Assembly: GCF_036370855.1 (NCBI RefSeq)
Contig: NC_088130.1
Span: forward strand, 14,103,543-14,167,542
DNA length: 64,000 nucleotides
Direction of reading: 5' to 3'
Source of the DNA: Dromaius novaehollandiae
Taxonomy: Eukaryota; Chordata; Aves; Casuariiformes; Dromaiidae
Shown: positions 1 through 27,400 of the stretch, piece by piece
Position numbering within the stretch: position 1 is the first letter of the stretch
How the letters are laid out: each line of letters opens with the position of its first letter
Position numbers and translations under genes: made by a program
The notes under the pieces: generated by a model
The model's database searches: none
What the model saw: only the letters and a program-made list of their open reading frames with translations
Told to the model about the DNA's origin: nothing

Positions 1-15777
<15,777 letters not shown>

Positions 15778-15844
15778 CTTCGCCCCCGCCGCTGCGCCAC
15801 GATCACCGCCCCCCTCCGCGCGCCAACCCGCCCGGGCGCGCGGC

Positions 15845-15985
15845 CCGCGCCATTGGCGGGCAGGAAATCGGGGCGGGGCATCGCGCCGTGGTAAAACCCG
15901 CGTTCATTGGCTGAAGGGGAGCTACCACGCCGTGGTGAAGCTTCTCATTGGCTCACAGAGCGCCGCGGTGGTGCCTATTGGTTGG
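15845..15985 (-). promoter_or_regulatory. Cluster of four CCAAT boxes (NF-Y type) upstream of SMC5
   Basis: Four ATTGG cores on the plus strand (CCAAT in the sense of SMC5 transcription) occur near 15853, 15906, 15947 and 15977. Spacings are about 53, 41 and 30 bp, all within 210 bp of the SMC5 ATG. Multiple regularly spaced CCAAT boxes are a hallmark of NF-Y-regulated, cell-cycle-linked TATA-less promoters (established knowledge). Occupancy is inferred. Confidence 0.7.
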
Positions 15986-16219
15986 AGACGCGTCGGTGCG
16001 TGCCGGGGGGGAGTGTTTTTGCGCGGCTTTCGGTTTCAGAAAAGAAGAGGGCGGGCAGTGCAGGGCTTGCCGTCGGTTAAACCGGGCGGGGCTGCCCGTG
16101 TGCTCTCCTGGTTGTAACGGGGAACAGGGCGAGGCCCGCTCCGCTCAGTCGTAACTGACATAAGGCACGGCTTCGCCTCGCGCCTGCCCGGCTGAAGAAA
16201 TCGCTGTCCGCCTCACCGG

Positions 16220-16278
16220 ACTACATCTCCCGGCGGGCACTGCGGCGGGGAGGACTACGCCTCCCAGCGTGCATTGCG
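16220..16278 (+). promoter_or_regulatory. Two tandem ZNF143/THAP11-type elements
   Basis: Two 25-bp matches to the consensus ACTACAnnTCCCAGnnTGC, starting at 16220 (ACTACATCTCCCGGCGGGCA) and 16254 (ACTACGCCTCCCAGCGTGCA). They are in the same orientation and 34 bp apart. This motif (Staf/SBS) is bound by ZNF143 with THAP11/HCFC1 at housekeeping and bidirectional promoters. The second copy is closer to consensus. Confidence 0.7.
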
Positions 16279-16830
16279 GGGGGGGGGGGGTCGGCGCAGT
16301 GTACGCCGGGACCGACGCGCCGTGCGGAAAAGGTCGCGTCTCCGCCTGCGCCCTTGGGGTGTGGCGACATGGTGGCGCTCGGGTTCTTTCCGTCCCGTTC
16401 GGGCCTCGCCGGGTGTGGTGTGGCCCTTGAGGCGGCTCCCCGGGCGCTGCTCCTCGGGAGAGGTGCGAGCGGCGTCGCGGTTCTGCGTTAGGGTGCCGAA
16501 GCGCGGGGCTAGGTGGAGGAAGCGGTAAGGGCCGGGGGGGGGGAGGGGAAGAGGGGGGCTCTCGGCGGCGCTGCCTGCAGCGGGCCGGACGGGGTCGGGA
16601 GGCCGCGGCGTTGCCCGCCCGGTGCCGTGGGCGCCCCCGAGCGCTGCTGCCGGCGGCCCCCCTCCCGGCTCGTGGCGGCGGCTCCCCCGCGAGGTGGCAG
16701 CACGGCCCCGCGGTGTGGTGTGGTGTGGTGCGGTGTGATGCGGCCGGAGGAGGGCGCGCAGCTGCTGCCCTGCGTGAGCCGATCCCTCGGGGGCGGGCGT
16801 CTGTAGGAGTATCCGCATTTGCTCGTGGGG

Positions 16831-19800
16831 AAAGGCTCAGGTTCGACTCGAGCAAATTCCTCTTGTTTCTAGGCTCCATAATCTTTCTGGGGTGGTTTAC
16901 TTTTTCTTAATTTTTGACAGAATATGGGGGGGAAAATATCTTACATGTGTTATCCTGGGTATCTGGAAGCATGTAGGAAGGATAGATGTCCTTTGAAAGG
17001 ATCCTGGAGGAGACTTTTTTTTTTTTTTTGGCACCTGGACTGCAGGATTACCACCAGTGTTACCAAGTGTCCTACCTTTCCTTTCACAGGTGTTGTTTTT
17101 CTTTTTCTTTCTCCCCCCCCTCTTTGAGGAAAAGCTTCTGCTGCAGCGCAGGGCCTTGTAACTAGCCAAAACCTCTGCAAAGAACCTGGAGGCTGACTAA
17201 AAGTACTGAAGGCCAAAGATAAGAGACTGCTTGTGCTTAACTGATTCCTCCACCTCATTCCAGTGGTTAAATAGACTGACCCCTCTTAGAGAAGTTAAAA
17301 GGAAAACAATGTCACCAGTATGAACTAGGTAATTGTAAGGAAGACTTGGTATCCAGGGTCTTCTAAGGCCACTAGTACCTAGGTGGTATTGGTAATACCA
17401 TAAAAGGCCAAGGCTGCCTTGGTAATGGCATCATCAACACCATATTGAGATGTACCTATCCATTAGGGTATGGCTTTAGCAGAATTGGGGCCAAAGAGGA
17501 AAAAGTAACTTAGGGCAGAGTGTTTCTTTAGGAGGAGTTTTTGTGGAGAAAGGGAGATACAAGGGCAGTGAAAAAAGGTTCTTCTGGATACAGGATAAAG
17601 AGTGAAAGAGGGCATATGTTAGGGGAAATCTTCCAACAGTGGGAATACAGATGCCTATGAACAATAATGAAGCTGATGGGCAAGGCAGCCAGGATGCTGG
17701 ACAACTGCTTTGGGCAACCCACAAGACTCTTAACTCTGTTCCCAAAAAACTTGGTGTGGGAGAACAGTCCGAAGAGGTACAGATATGTACCCTTGTTCTG
17801 GGTGGTGTGGGGAGGGAAGGATTTAAAAAATGGTAATTAAATGGTAGCTGCATGTCACTCATACAATTTGTGATAATTGTGATAGCTTTGTAATTCTGTG
17901 TAATAATGTGCAAAAATGACAATTGTAAATTAAAGTGGTGTGTCTATTAGTTAATCAGATTATTAGTTAATTGACTTATTAGTTTCTTGGTAATGTTTTG
18001 TTTAATCAATAAAAATTGTAGTGTCTCAAATCATTAAAGTCTCAAACTTGCAGTCTAAAAGGGGAGAGTTGGATCCATGAAGTAATAATGACTTCCAGCC
18101 AAAGGAGGAGAGGTTAGATTAACCATTTCTACATTTTGCTGCTGGAGACTACTGAAGAAATCTGCAGAATTTGTCAGGGCAGATTTTCTGGGGCCCAGTG
18201 AGCATGAATGCTAGTAAGAGCTTGGAAAAAAGATATTGATGCAGGGTGGACAGTGTCTGGATCAAGAGGAGCTCTTGAAAGAAGAGGATAAGAATTTGAA
18301 AGCTAATACAGAACATAAAAGCAGCTGGATGGAGCACACAGCTTAGCAGTGAGAAAATGAGCATAACAGAATATGCATGGGGTGAGGAAGGAGACCAAAA
18401 ATGACAGGTAGAAATGCTGGTCTCCAGAGAAGCCATAAGCAAGTGGAAATGAGATGAGGAGAGAGTCAAGAAAACAACAGATGAAGGCTGGGGAGAAAAC
18501 AGTGTGGAGATGAATACAAACCAAAGTAATACAAAGGAGAACTGAAAGATTATCTGTTCACTTCTAAGCAACTAAGAAACCTGTAATGACAAATGGAGAT
18601 CCTTTTCCAAAGGAAGGGCTAAAATGAAGTGAATGTTACATCCGATATTTAGTGCTCATTTGAGGGAGCAGGAGATGGATGTTTGCTCTTCAAAGTGTGA
18701 GGGGTATTTGACTCAGTGTGTCAGGGTGGAGGAAAAATGTGCTCTCTTTGGCCCTCTACCTTACATGGTAGTACTTTTGGAGCAGTGGGTCCCTTGGGTG
18801 CTGGAAGTCATAATTTTAAGATAGATTCAAATCCAGATAGATAAATGCCAGTTTTCTCAGTGCTCAGCTGGAGTTGTCTTAGTGAAGCTTCATGATTGTA
18901 AACTTGGAACAGTTAGGTTTATTTTGATTTAATAAAATATTGGGCCAGAATGTGTTTTCATTGCATTCGTGTAAAGCTAGAATAACAATGATGTTTTATG
19001 TAGTTATTCTGGATTTCCATTGGTGTAACTGAGATCAGAATTTGGCCCTCTTCTTAGGAGGTAGTAAAGATATGACAAAATGTCAACCAATTGAAAATAT
19101 TGGAATAAAATGAGTATTAAACAAAAGAGCAATAAAAGGGCTTTTCCTCTGCTTTCAGGATAAATTTGGTTCTGCTGCAGCACAAAGCTATGTTTACAGC
19201 AGTCCAATACAAGCTTTTTAGTGTTTGGTGTGTTATAGTAGCTTTTGACGTTTTCTTTTTCATAGCCATTCTGTGCCACAACCAGGCTCAAAGCAGTTAC
19301 TTGTGGGTTCTTTCATATTTACAGCTTTCGAAGAAATTATCTGACAGTAAACATGCCCAGTACAGCACAGTCCTAGAACTGTTCTTTGCCCTGCTGTAGT
19401 CCCTTTACAGCTATTCCAGTGGCAGGAAAGGGCCTAAGAGTAAATTTAAAAAAAAAAAAAAAAAGGATCCAGGACAGAAACTAGTTGCATGGGGAGTTTC
19501 TGAACTGGACAGAGCTGATGGAGTGTGTGGGTTTTTTTTTTTTTTTAACCTCACCACAGGATTGAGGTTTGCTGGTGAAGCAATCTTAATGCATTTGTCT
19601 CTGTTTTCAGATGTTTTGCAGCCTTTCACTATTCTGGGAATTTGCCTATTCTATAGGCTGAAATTCAGCAGGTGTTTATCTTAAGAAGTAATAAAAATCT
19701 TTTAAAGCCACCTTTCAAAATCTCCCTCCATTCTTCAATTTGTGGAGAGGCAGTAACAGAAGGAAAGGGGCTGTTGTTTCCTGGTGAAGGGAGAACTTTG

Positions 19801-20519
19801 GCTTTTTTTTTGCAGTCAGGATAGCACCTCACACCCTAGGAATGAACACTGCTTTTGTGATACCAACAAAACCATCACATTAGCAAGGTCCCTGTAAAAT
19901 AACTGAGCAGACTAGAGTAATTGATTGTGTCTCATTCATATCAGCCTAAATATGAGTAATCTGATGGAATAAAGCAGAGTTACATAACAGGGTTAGAGAG
20001 AGAAATCCAGTGGCTATTGAATGTATTTATTGCACAACCTCTTTAATTGTTTGTGTCACCAAAAAGAGGAAAAAAAAAGTGATTAGAGATGCTAGGGGCT
20101 AGATCTTTGCTCTTTGTCTCAAAAAGGCTCTGTGCAGCTCAATATGACTGGTTTTAAATGGGGAGAATCTATTCTATAATAGAACAATCTGAAATCTGAT
20201 CTAATGTGTCCCAGGTGCTAGTGGTGCTAAAGGCCAATTAGAAAAGTCTGATACTTTGTGCTGAAAGGAGAGAAGGCTATTCTCATTTCTCAGGCCTCAT
20301 GCCTTGCAGAAGGAGACTGGATGTAGTGGCTCTAAGAATCACTTGTGCGGCTCAGTGTGGGAACTTCCTGCAGCAGATGAGACTGGCTTTGGGCTGCTCT
20401 GTGCTGGCTGTCTTATATGATGTGACCCATGCATTTTGTTTTTTCAGTACTCAAGATACTGAATTCAAGCTATAAGTTCAGTTTCTTGCTATGCCAATAA
20501 CTAAAGTTTGAGGCAGAGC
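16831..20519. other. Intergenic region between SMC5 promoter and MAMDC2 3' end
   Basis: About 3.7 kb with several short frames on both strands (for example 17476-17922 and 18149-18571, minus) that show no domains, codon bias or splice pattern. Poly-A and poly-T runs at 19450 and 19533. No gene supported. Confidence 0.6.
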
Positions 20520-21413
20520 ACTAAGATGATTTTCAAAGTTATATTTTATTAGGAAGTTAGAATAATTTCAAAACAAAGTTATAAACAAACAAAATCTGAA
20601 AAACAAGTGAATTCAGTGTCTAATTAACATAAATGCAAAGCATTTGTGGTTGGGTAAAGTATAAGAAAAGACAAGTATATTCTATTTGAGTGTACAAACT
20701 GATTTTATTTAAAAAACAAGATATGTATGCCAGAAAAGCTACAGCTTCAAACGTATGCAAACCCATTTCATATGGTTCAAAAAGCAGTAACTTACACTGA
20801 ATTATACTGGACGCTAAAAGTCAATTTGTTATTGGCAAGAATGACAAATATATTCATTATAGTAAAAGAATATAAAAACAAAAAATTGGTAGCAAAATGT
20901 TAGTTTCCCAGAGAGATTTGTCATCATGAATAATTGCACTTAACCTGCAGGATATTACTAATAGCTAGTACTATTTTCTTTATTATTTCAAAATATTTAT
21001 AATTTCCTTTAAAAAAAAAATCCATTTTGTACCCAACACAAAACATTCACTGAATGCAGATTTAAGATAACACAATAATAGGTTTTAATTGTGCACCTCT
21101 ACTTTTCTCTTTGATTTACAAAAGCATTAAAATACTGTATTTAATGATCTGTGCAAAATGGGAAGCCTTTATATAATAACTGATACCTCATGCAAAAGAG
21201 AAATAATAATAATAAAAAAAAAAGTCTAAGAAGCCCTGAGTCAATAATTTCATTGCAAAGGCAAGGAACATGAGTGCTTTGAGTTCTTCCTATATGTTGG
21301 TGAATATTCAAACCAGTCCAGTATTTATTTAAAACATGCTTCAAAATAGGTAGTTTGTGCAGTTTCTCACATACAAACTGTCTGTGCACGTCATTCCTTT
21401 TAGCAGCATGTGT
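20520..21413 (-). other. MAMDC2: MAMDC2 3'UTR (inferred)
   Basis: AT-rich sequence downstream of the MAMDC2 stop. AATAAA on the minus strand occurs at 20704-20709 and 20545-20550; the latter would give a 3'UTR of about 0.9 kb. The end point is inferred and not shown by any transcript. Confidence 0.5.
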
Positions 21414-21475
21414 TTAATACTCAATTTCATTTAAACTGTTGGGATAGCCTGATGAAAACTGAATTTCTTCCACTT
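21414..21475 (-). CDS. MAMDC2: MAMDC2 last coding exon, C-terminal tail and stop
   Basis: Encodes the short tail [20 protein letters not shown] and TAA (21416-21414) after a TATTCTAG acceptor at 21476-21477. The frame follows from the phase-1 end of the previous exon. The serine-glycine in SSGY within an acidic context could be a glycosaminoglycan attachment site (inference). Confidence 0.85.
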
Positions 21476-24400
21476 CTAGAATACAAAACAAAAGGGGAAA
21501 TACTGTAATTACTTGCATTTTTTATCACTTTACATAAGAAGAGTACAATTACCATGTTGGATTTTAAGTGAGATGGCCATACAGCTATTAAAAAGTTCCA
21601 TAAGATCTTTACTAGTCCAAGTTACCAGGAATTTCTCAGGTTTCACATCTTACAAAAAAGGAAAAATTCTGCAGTAGCCCAGCAGCATGATACTAAAATC
21701 AGACCCATTCATTGGGAATTCAAGGGAAGAGTATTGACTATCTGATTATAAAAAACACTGTACTAATTACAAGGTGTCTCCTAAGAAAAAGTTTATTTAG
21801 CTTACCTAAACAGGGTCCTGCCTGGAACAGAATATCATCAACAGCTGTGTCACTTCTTATTGACACCCCACGAATTGCTTCAAAAATAATCTGTAAAGGT
21901 AAGGCATAGCTTCATGAATACCACATCTAGGGTGAAGGACTGGAGAGAAAAAAAAAATCACTGCAGTCTATTCAAGGATGTAGCATGTCCTGAAAGGCTG
22001 CTTCATGGAAAGAAACATATATTCCATCAGTAGTCTATCTGAATGGATTTTCCTTGGTCAGAGAATCTGGGGATGTAATAATGCTGAAAGAAGATTTGTT
22101 CTCACAATCTGACACACAATCGTGTTTTACAGAGGACTGATAAATTTATGAGAGTTTATTCTAGTGCTACAATATTTCTGTCTTGCTTTTCAGCCCAGAT
22201 TGGTTGCCACACTTTATTATGCAGGTAATGTTGGAGGGCGGAAAAAAGTATTACAATATTATATTGTGCTCTTACTAATGGGGCTAAATTTGCTTTTCAG
22301 TAAAAGTTCATTTTGTCTTATTAGTTTCCAGACTCTTAAGGCAAACTGAAAAAATAAGTACATCTTTGGTTAGTGACCAGTGCAGTTTTGAGCCCTGTGC
22401 TGTTTCAGTCAACAGCAATCTCAGCTTTCTCTGACAGAAACAGAAACCAGCTTCGTCTCTGGCAGTGTTGAAATCAAAAGCAGAGCTCCGGCCCACATCA
22501 TCCCTTACCTCTAGTGCCAACTCAGAAAGCCCATCCTGCAAGTATCAGAGCTTTGTGATTATATCAAATCCAGACAAGGCTTTGGACATTAAAAAAAAAA
22601 AAAAAATTGCATGAGTGATGTAAATAAAATGACTGCTACTGTCAAGAAGTGAAGTGAAAATGTATTTAAGTAACTGATTTTGAGTTAATGAATTAATGAC
22701 CTATTTTTATATTTGCAACCCACTAATATCTTTAAAAATTCCTTCCCCACCTTCATTTTTCAGTTCTTCATTACTTCAGCTTGTTCAGATGGCCATTTAA
22801 TCCTGTCTACAATTTTTCTTTTTTTTATGCAGAGCCAAAACTTGCATTCTAGCACAGTTAAGTTTAATCTTCCCTTTTGACTGATTTTTGTTTGTTTTTT
22901 GCTTACCTGGTGTTTTTTTTCACTTTCATATTCTATCAGTCCCCTTAGCCATGAGATGCTTTGTTCCCCTGTTCTCCTCCACAAAGGAATCTCTTCATCA
23001 TCACCTTCCTTTTTTAGGTAAACACTTAATAACCCAGTCCCAGCTCCATACATGTGATAGAAAAATGTCAAGCACAGTTTTCCAGAGATCCCTCTTAGTG
23101 TTCTTGAAGTTAGATATGCTCTCTGTCCATACACCATGTCGGATGCCTCTATATACATGTAGTATCCTTAGAAAGATACACAATCAAATATTAGCACAGT
23201 AGAAGGCTTCTTTCAGCATGATCATTATAGTAAAATGTACATATTAAACTATTTTGATAAATGCTCTTGCTCAAACTAGAATTTGGAAATGACTATTTTT
23301 TTTAATTATGTAGTAGAATATGTTAAATGAATGCTGATATAAGAACACTTAAAATCCTGTTTATATCAGAGGAACACATAAAGGATAGCAGTAGAAGGCA
23401 ATACAAAGAAAATAAATCATATAGAAAACTGATATTTTAATAAACTGATTTTTTTAAGTTTTCCATTCAGTGGAATTGAAGTGATAGAGGCAAGTAGACA
23501 ATGTTTCTCCTTTTGTACAGTACTCCCCTGTACAAAAGGCCAAATTAGACCAAAGAAGAACCTCTAATATTTCAAGCACAACTATGGCTTTGACAGAAGT
23601 AGAGGTTTAATTTTGCTAATATAAGGGCCAAATTCTGCCTACACACACATATACGCGCACACACACACACAGCCCTCATTTCACTTGTTTTTAAGCCCGG
23701 AATACACACTGATATTGATAGATTAATTTACTCTTGGACTTCAAAGACACTTGCATATACATTTGAGGGTATAGGTTAGGGTATAGGTTAGGCTATGGTT
23801 AGAGCTGATGCTATTAACAAAGCAAATTAATTGAAATCTTTTACATCACATATGATATCAATAATAATTTTATTTCTGTGACTGACATGAAGATACAAGT
23901 GAAGAAAACTGGATTATCAAGAATCCAGGAGTGAATGAAAGTTTATGTTATGAACTCTGATCCTTGGGAAAATTAATCAGTGGCAGACAAATTATTTTTC
24001 CCTTGAGAACCATCATTCAGTTATTTCCAGTTGGAGCAAACTGAAGTGTATCAGAGGACTGGGAAACATCCCCATGTCCTATCTGCTTGCCATACTGCTT
24101 TGCATCGTGAGGCACGTGCTCTGCCAGTAGACAGGAGGTTTCAGATTTTGCCACAGCAGTTCCTACAGTCTCACTGCTCCCTTCTTGTCGCGTGGGAGAG
24201 GAAAAGCTGCCCTTCTGCCACTGCGAGTAATGGAGTTTGCATCAGCCCGGGAGAAGGGGGATCACGGAAACAGGAGACAAGTAGAGAATAGCAAGAGCTG
24301 CTGGTAGGTGCTCCGGGCATCTGCCATGATGTTCAAAATCCTAATGTGCAAGCTCACACTGAAGACCTCCTCTGTAAACAAGATTATAGTTTGGTGGTGA

Positions 24401-27400
24401 GCAGCAATAGGAGAAAGAAAGAGGGTGGAAAGGAATAAAATTATCTACAGCTGTGGATCTACAAAGACAAGACCATTTCGTACAGTGTGTTGGAGGAAAT
24501 TCCCAAGGCTATTATACTGAGCATAATGCATGCCTGATTACAGGATTTTTGATGTTGACTGTGCTTAAAAGTTACTTGTGTTAAAAATCCAAACTTATAA
24601 CTAGTAATAGAGCATAATAAAAAACTTGCTTTTATTTTTAAGGCCTCAAAGATATTATGAACTTGTTGGAAAGACTAGATCAGTTCTAGGTTTGTGAATT
24701 CAAATCCACGTTTTTCTCAACACTTTCTGCTGCAAACAGATGTGTGATACAAGGAATAAACATTGTTGTAAACTTGTTTTCTTGTCACAGCCCAGGCTTA
24801 AAAGATTCTCTTGCTTCACAATTTGTAAAGGCAAGCTATCAGTCTCAAATCTCAGAATGGTTAGTGATCTACAGAAACAGAAAATAGGTCTGAAGTCAGT
24901 CTCTGCTTTAGAAATAAAGAAAATTAAGCTAACAGCCAATTCCTTTTCTTGAGCAAGAAACTCAAGAGTTGTTCCTTCAATAAGTAGAGAGGATTTGACC
25001 GTGGGAGCATGAGACCTGGAATGTAGAGTATTTGGAAGAGGTAAAATAAAATGGCATTATGTAGGGAATGGCAGGGTTAAAAAAATGCAGCAAACAAACC
25101 TGCGTATTGAATCCTTTGATTGAATAAAGCTTGGTTACCTACCAAAACAACCAGCAATTTTAAAATGATGTAATTCTTTCAGATTGTATTACGTAGAAAA
25201 GTGTGCCAGACAGTACAGAGATGACCCACACATGCTTCTCCAAGAGGTTCACCAACATTTCAAAATACAATCACCCAAATGAACTGTAAAAACTGTTAGG
25301 AAAAATACTCGCTGATTTTAAGGCTGGTTATCACGCACGTAGCTTACGCAGAAGAACCAGACAATAGGGATGACAGCTTACTGACAGTACACCATCTAGC
25401 TTATGCCCTAAATATGGCAGTTTTTCTAATATTACATTTCTACCTCTTTTTCATTTTTAAATGCAAAAGGAACAGGAATATCAATATTCCCTTTTGAAAA
25501 TCATTCCACAGTACAAAGGTATCATTATTAGGAAATTGTTCTTGATATGTATCTTACATTTCCCTTTGCGTAGCTTAGCCAGAACTACATCTGCTCAGAA
25601 TATGCTCTGATTTACAAGTAATGCAGCTGTTGCTCGTTCTCATTTCAGAACACATAAGAGGAGTTGCAAGGTTTAAAACTTACTTATCCTTGAAGGCAAT
25701 TCATATTTCTACCAGGAATCAGCACTGTTTAGAACAGACAGTGGAAGAACATAATTTCTTGGCAGTCTGAAATTTCAAGCCAAATTAAAACAGTGTCATC
25801 AACATTCTCCGTTCCATGTGCAGGAATCTGGCCACACAGGCCCACATGATACGGATTTATACCTCTGTAAATGGTTAATTTCTATACCCTGCTCAGGATA
25901 CAGCTACTACAGAAGTTTTACTAGGGAACAGGAAAGTGACATTTTGCTGAACGTGCTCTTCCCCTGTGAAAATTGCTTAAGGGATCAAAAAGAGGACAAG
26001 AGGATTTGTCATTTTATTAAGTAGAAACAAAATAATTTTCTAAAGATTCTTGAATTAAGCTTGCGCAGAGCAAGTTTTCATATGCACAGCTGAAACAACT
26101 ATGCTTAATAATGCTTAACATGATTTACACTGACTCACAGTCAATTGAATAATAATATTGTTTGGCGAGCCTTTTGAACAGGCCAACTGCTTTAACAATC
26201 CAGTGAAAACTTTTAACACACTGGATAGATGTCTACAGTGAATAAAGCCAGCTTGGCTGTAACTGACTTTATAACTTGCTGAATGAGTGTTCAAAGTATT
26301 TTAGATTAACTCAATCTCTGTTCTGAAAGTTCAATGTGAAGCTTAACTCACCTACCCCAGTAGTGTGGTCTCCTCTCGGTCCAGTGTAGGAAGTGGGAGT
26401 TGGACCCCTTCTCCTGTGCCAGCTCCCGCGACCTCGCTTCTTCTGGGTAAACATACACTCATCTTTTTCGAAAGTGCATTCTCCGGGATTGGGTGGCAAT
26501 AGATCTAGAATGAAAGGTCACTGTTTAAAACTGCAGATATATTAGACAGATGTATGGAGAGATTAGATAAATGATTTAATGTGTTCACTCACCTATTGAG
26601 ATCACTTATGGTGTCTACCTAGCAGTAGTCACAAGCCTATAAATGTTAGCTTCAAACTGAAATGGCAGATATAATTTCATTTTCTTCACAGCTTTGGGGA
26701 AATCTGTGTCCTAGTCTGGCTCTCTATCATGTATTAATACTCTTTAAAACATCTCTTACAGTTTATCATCTCATCATAGCTCTTATTCCACTGTGGGCTC
26801 TACCAGCCTCATTTTCTTCACCAGTGTGACAGCCCAAACAGTGTAATGAGCTCCTGCATGCGTAACGTATACTAATAGATCTTGTCAAAGATCAGGGTTT
26901 CTGGGATCTATAATCAAATGGTCAGATTTAGCTTTCCCATGTTCCCTTGGCGTCAAATTCTAATATCACATATAATGGACCACAGAGAGGCATTTCCCAG
27001 AGTATATTTTCAGTGTTTGCAATTCAGCTAGGTGATGCAGAAGAGAGGAAGTTTAGAATTCAGGTGCTGGATGGTAAGAAAATGAGGAAGTGTCTTTCAG
27101 GTCTTCTGCTATAATTTGTTGTTTAGGAAAAAAACACTAAATTGCTCTTTCCTTGTGAAAACCTCACGCACTCTGGAATATTGTGTACTGCTATCAGTGA
27201 CAAGACTATACATCCAAGTATCAGTTTTGCGCCTTTGGTGCTTTTTAAAATTCCTTAGGAAGTACGGACAGGCAAACAGGGCAACTGTTGGAATTATTTT
27301 ATAAAAATGGCATGTTGTTTTGTATGTGTGACTTTCACTGTTCAGTAATGGTTAGCTGCCTGAATGCATGAAGTCCAATGAAAAGAGGTCCTAAAAAGGT

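Noticed and set aside
16145-16879. 244-aa Arg/Pro-rich minus frame in the CpG island
   Set aside because: GC-rich composition gives stop-free frames on both strands; no similarity to a known protein; lies upstream of SMC5 in its promoter.
22308-22541. Minus frame with [17 protein letters not shown] between MAMDC2 exons
   Set aside because: The flanking exons join in phase without it; no splice sites frame it convincingly.
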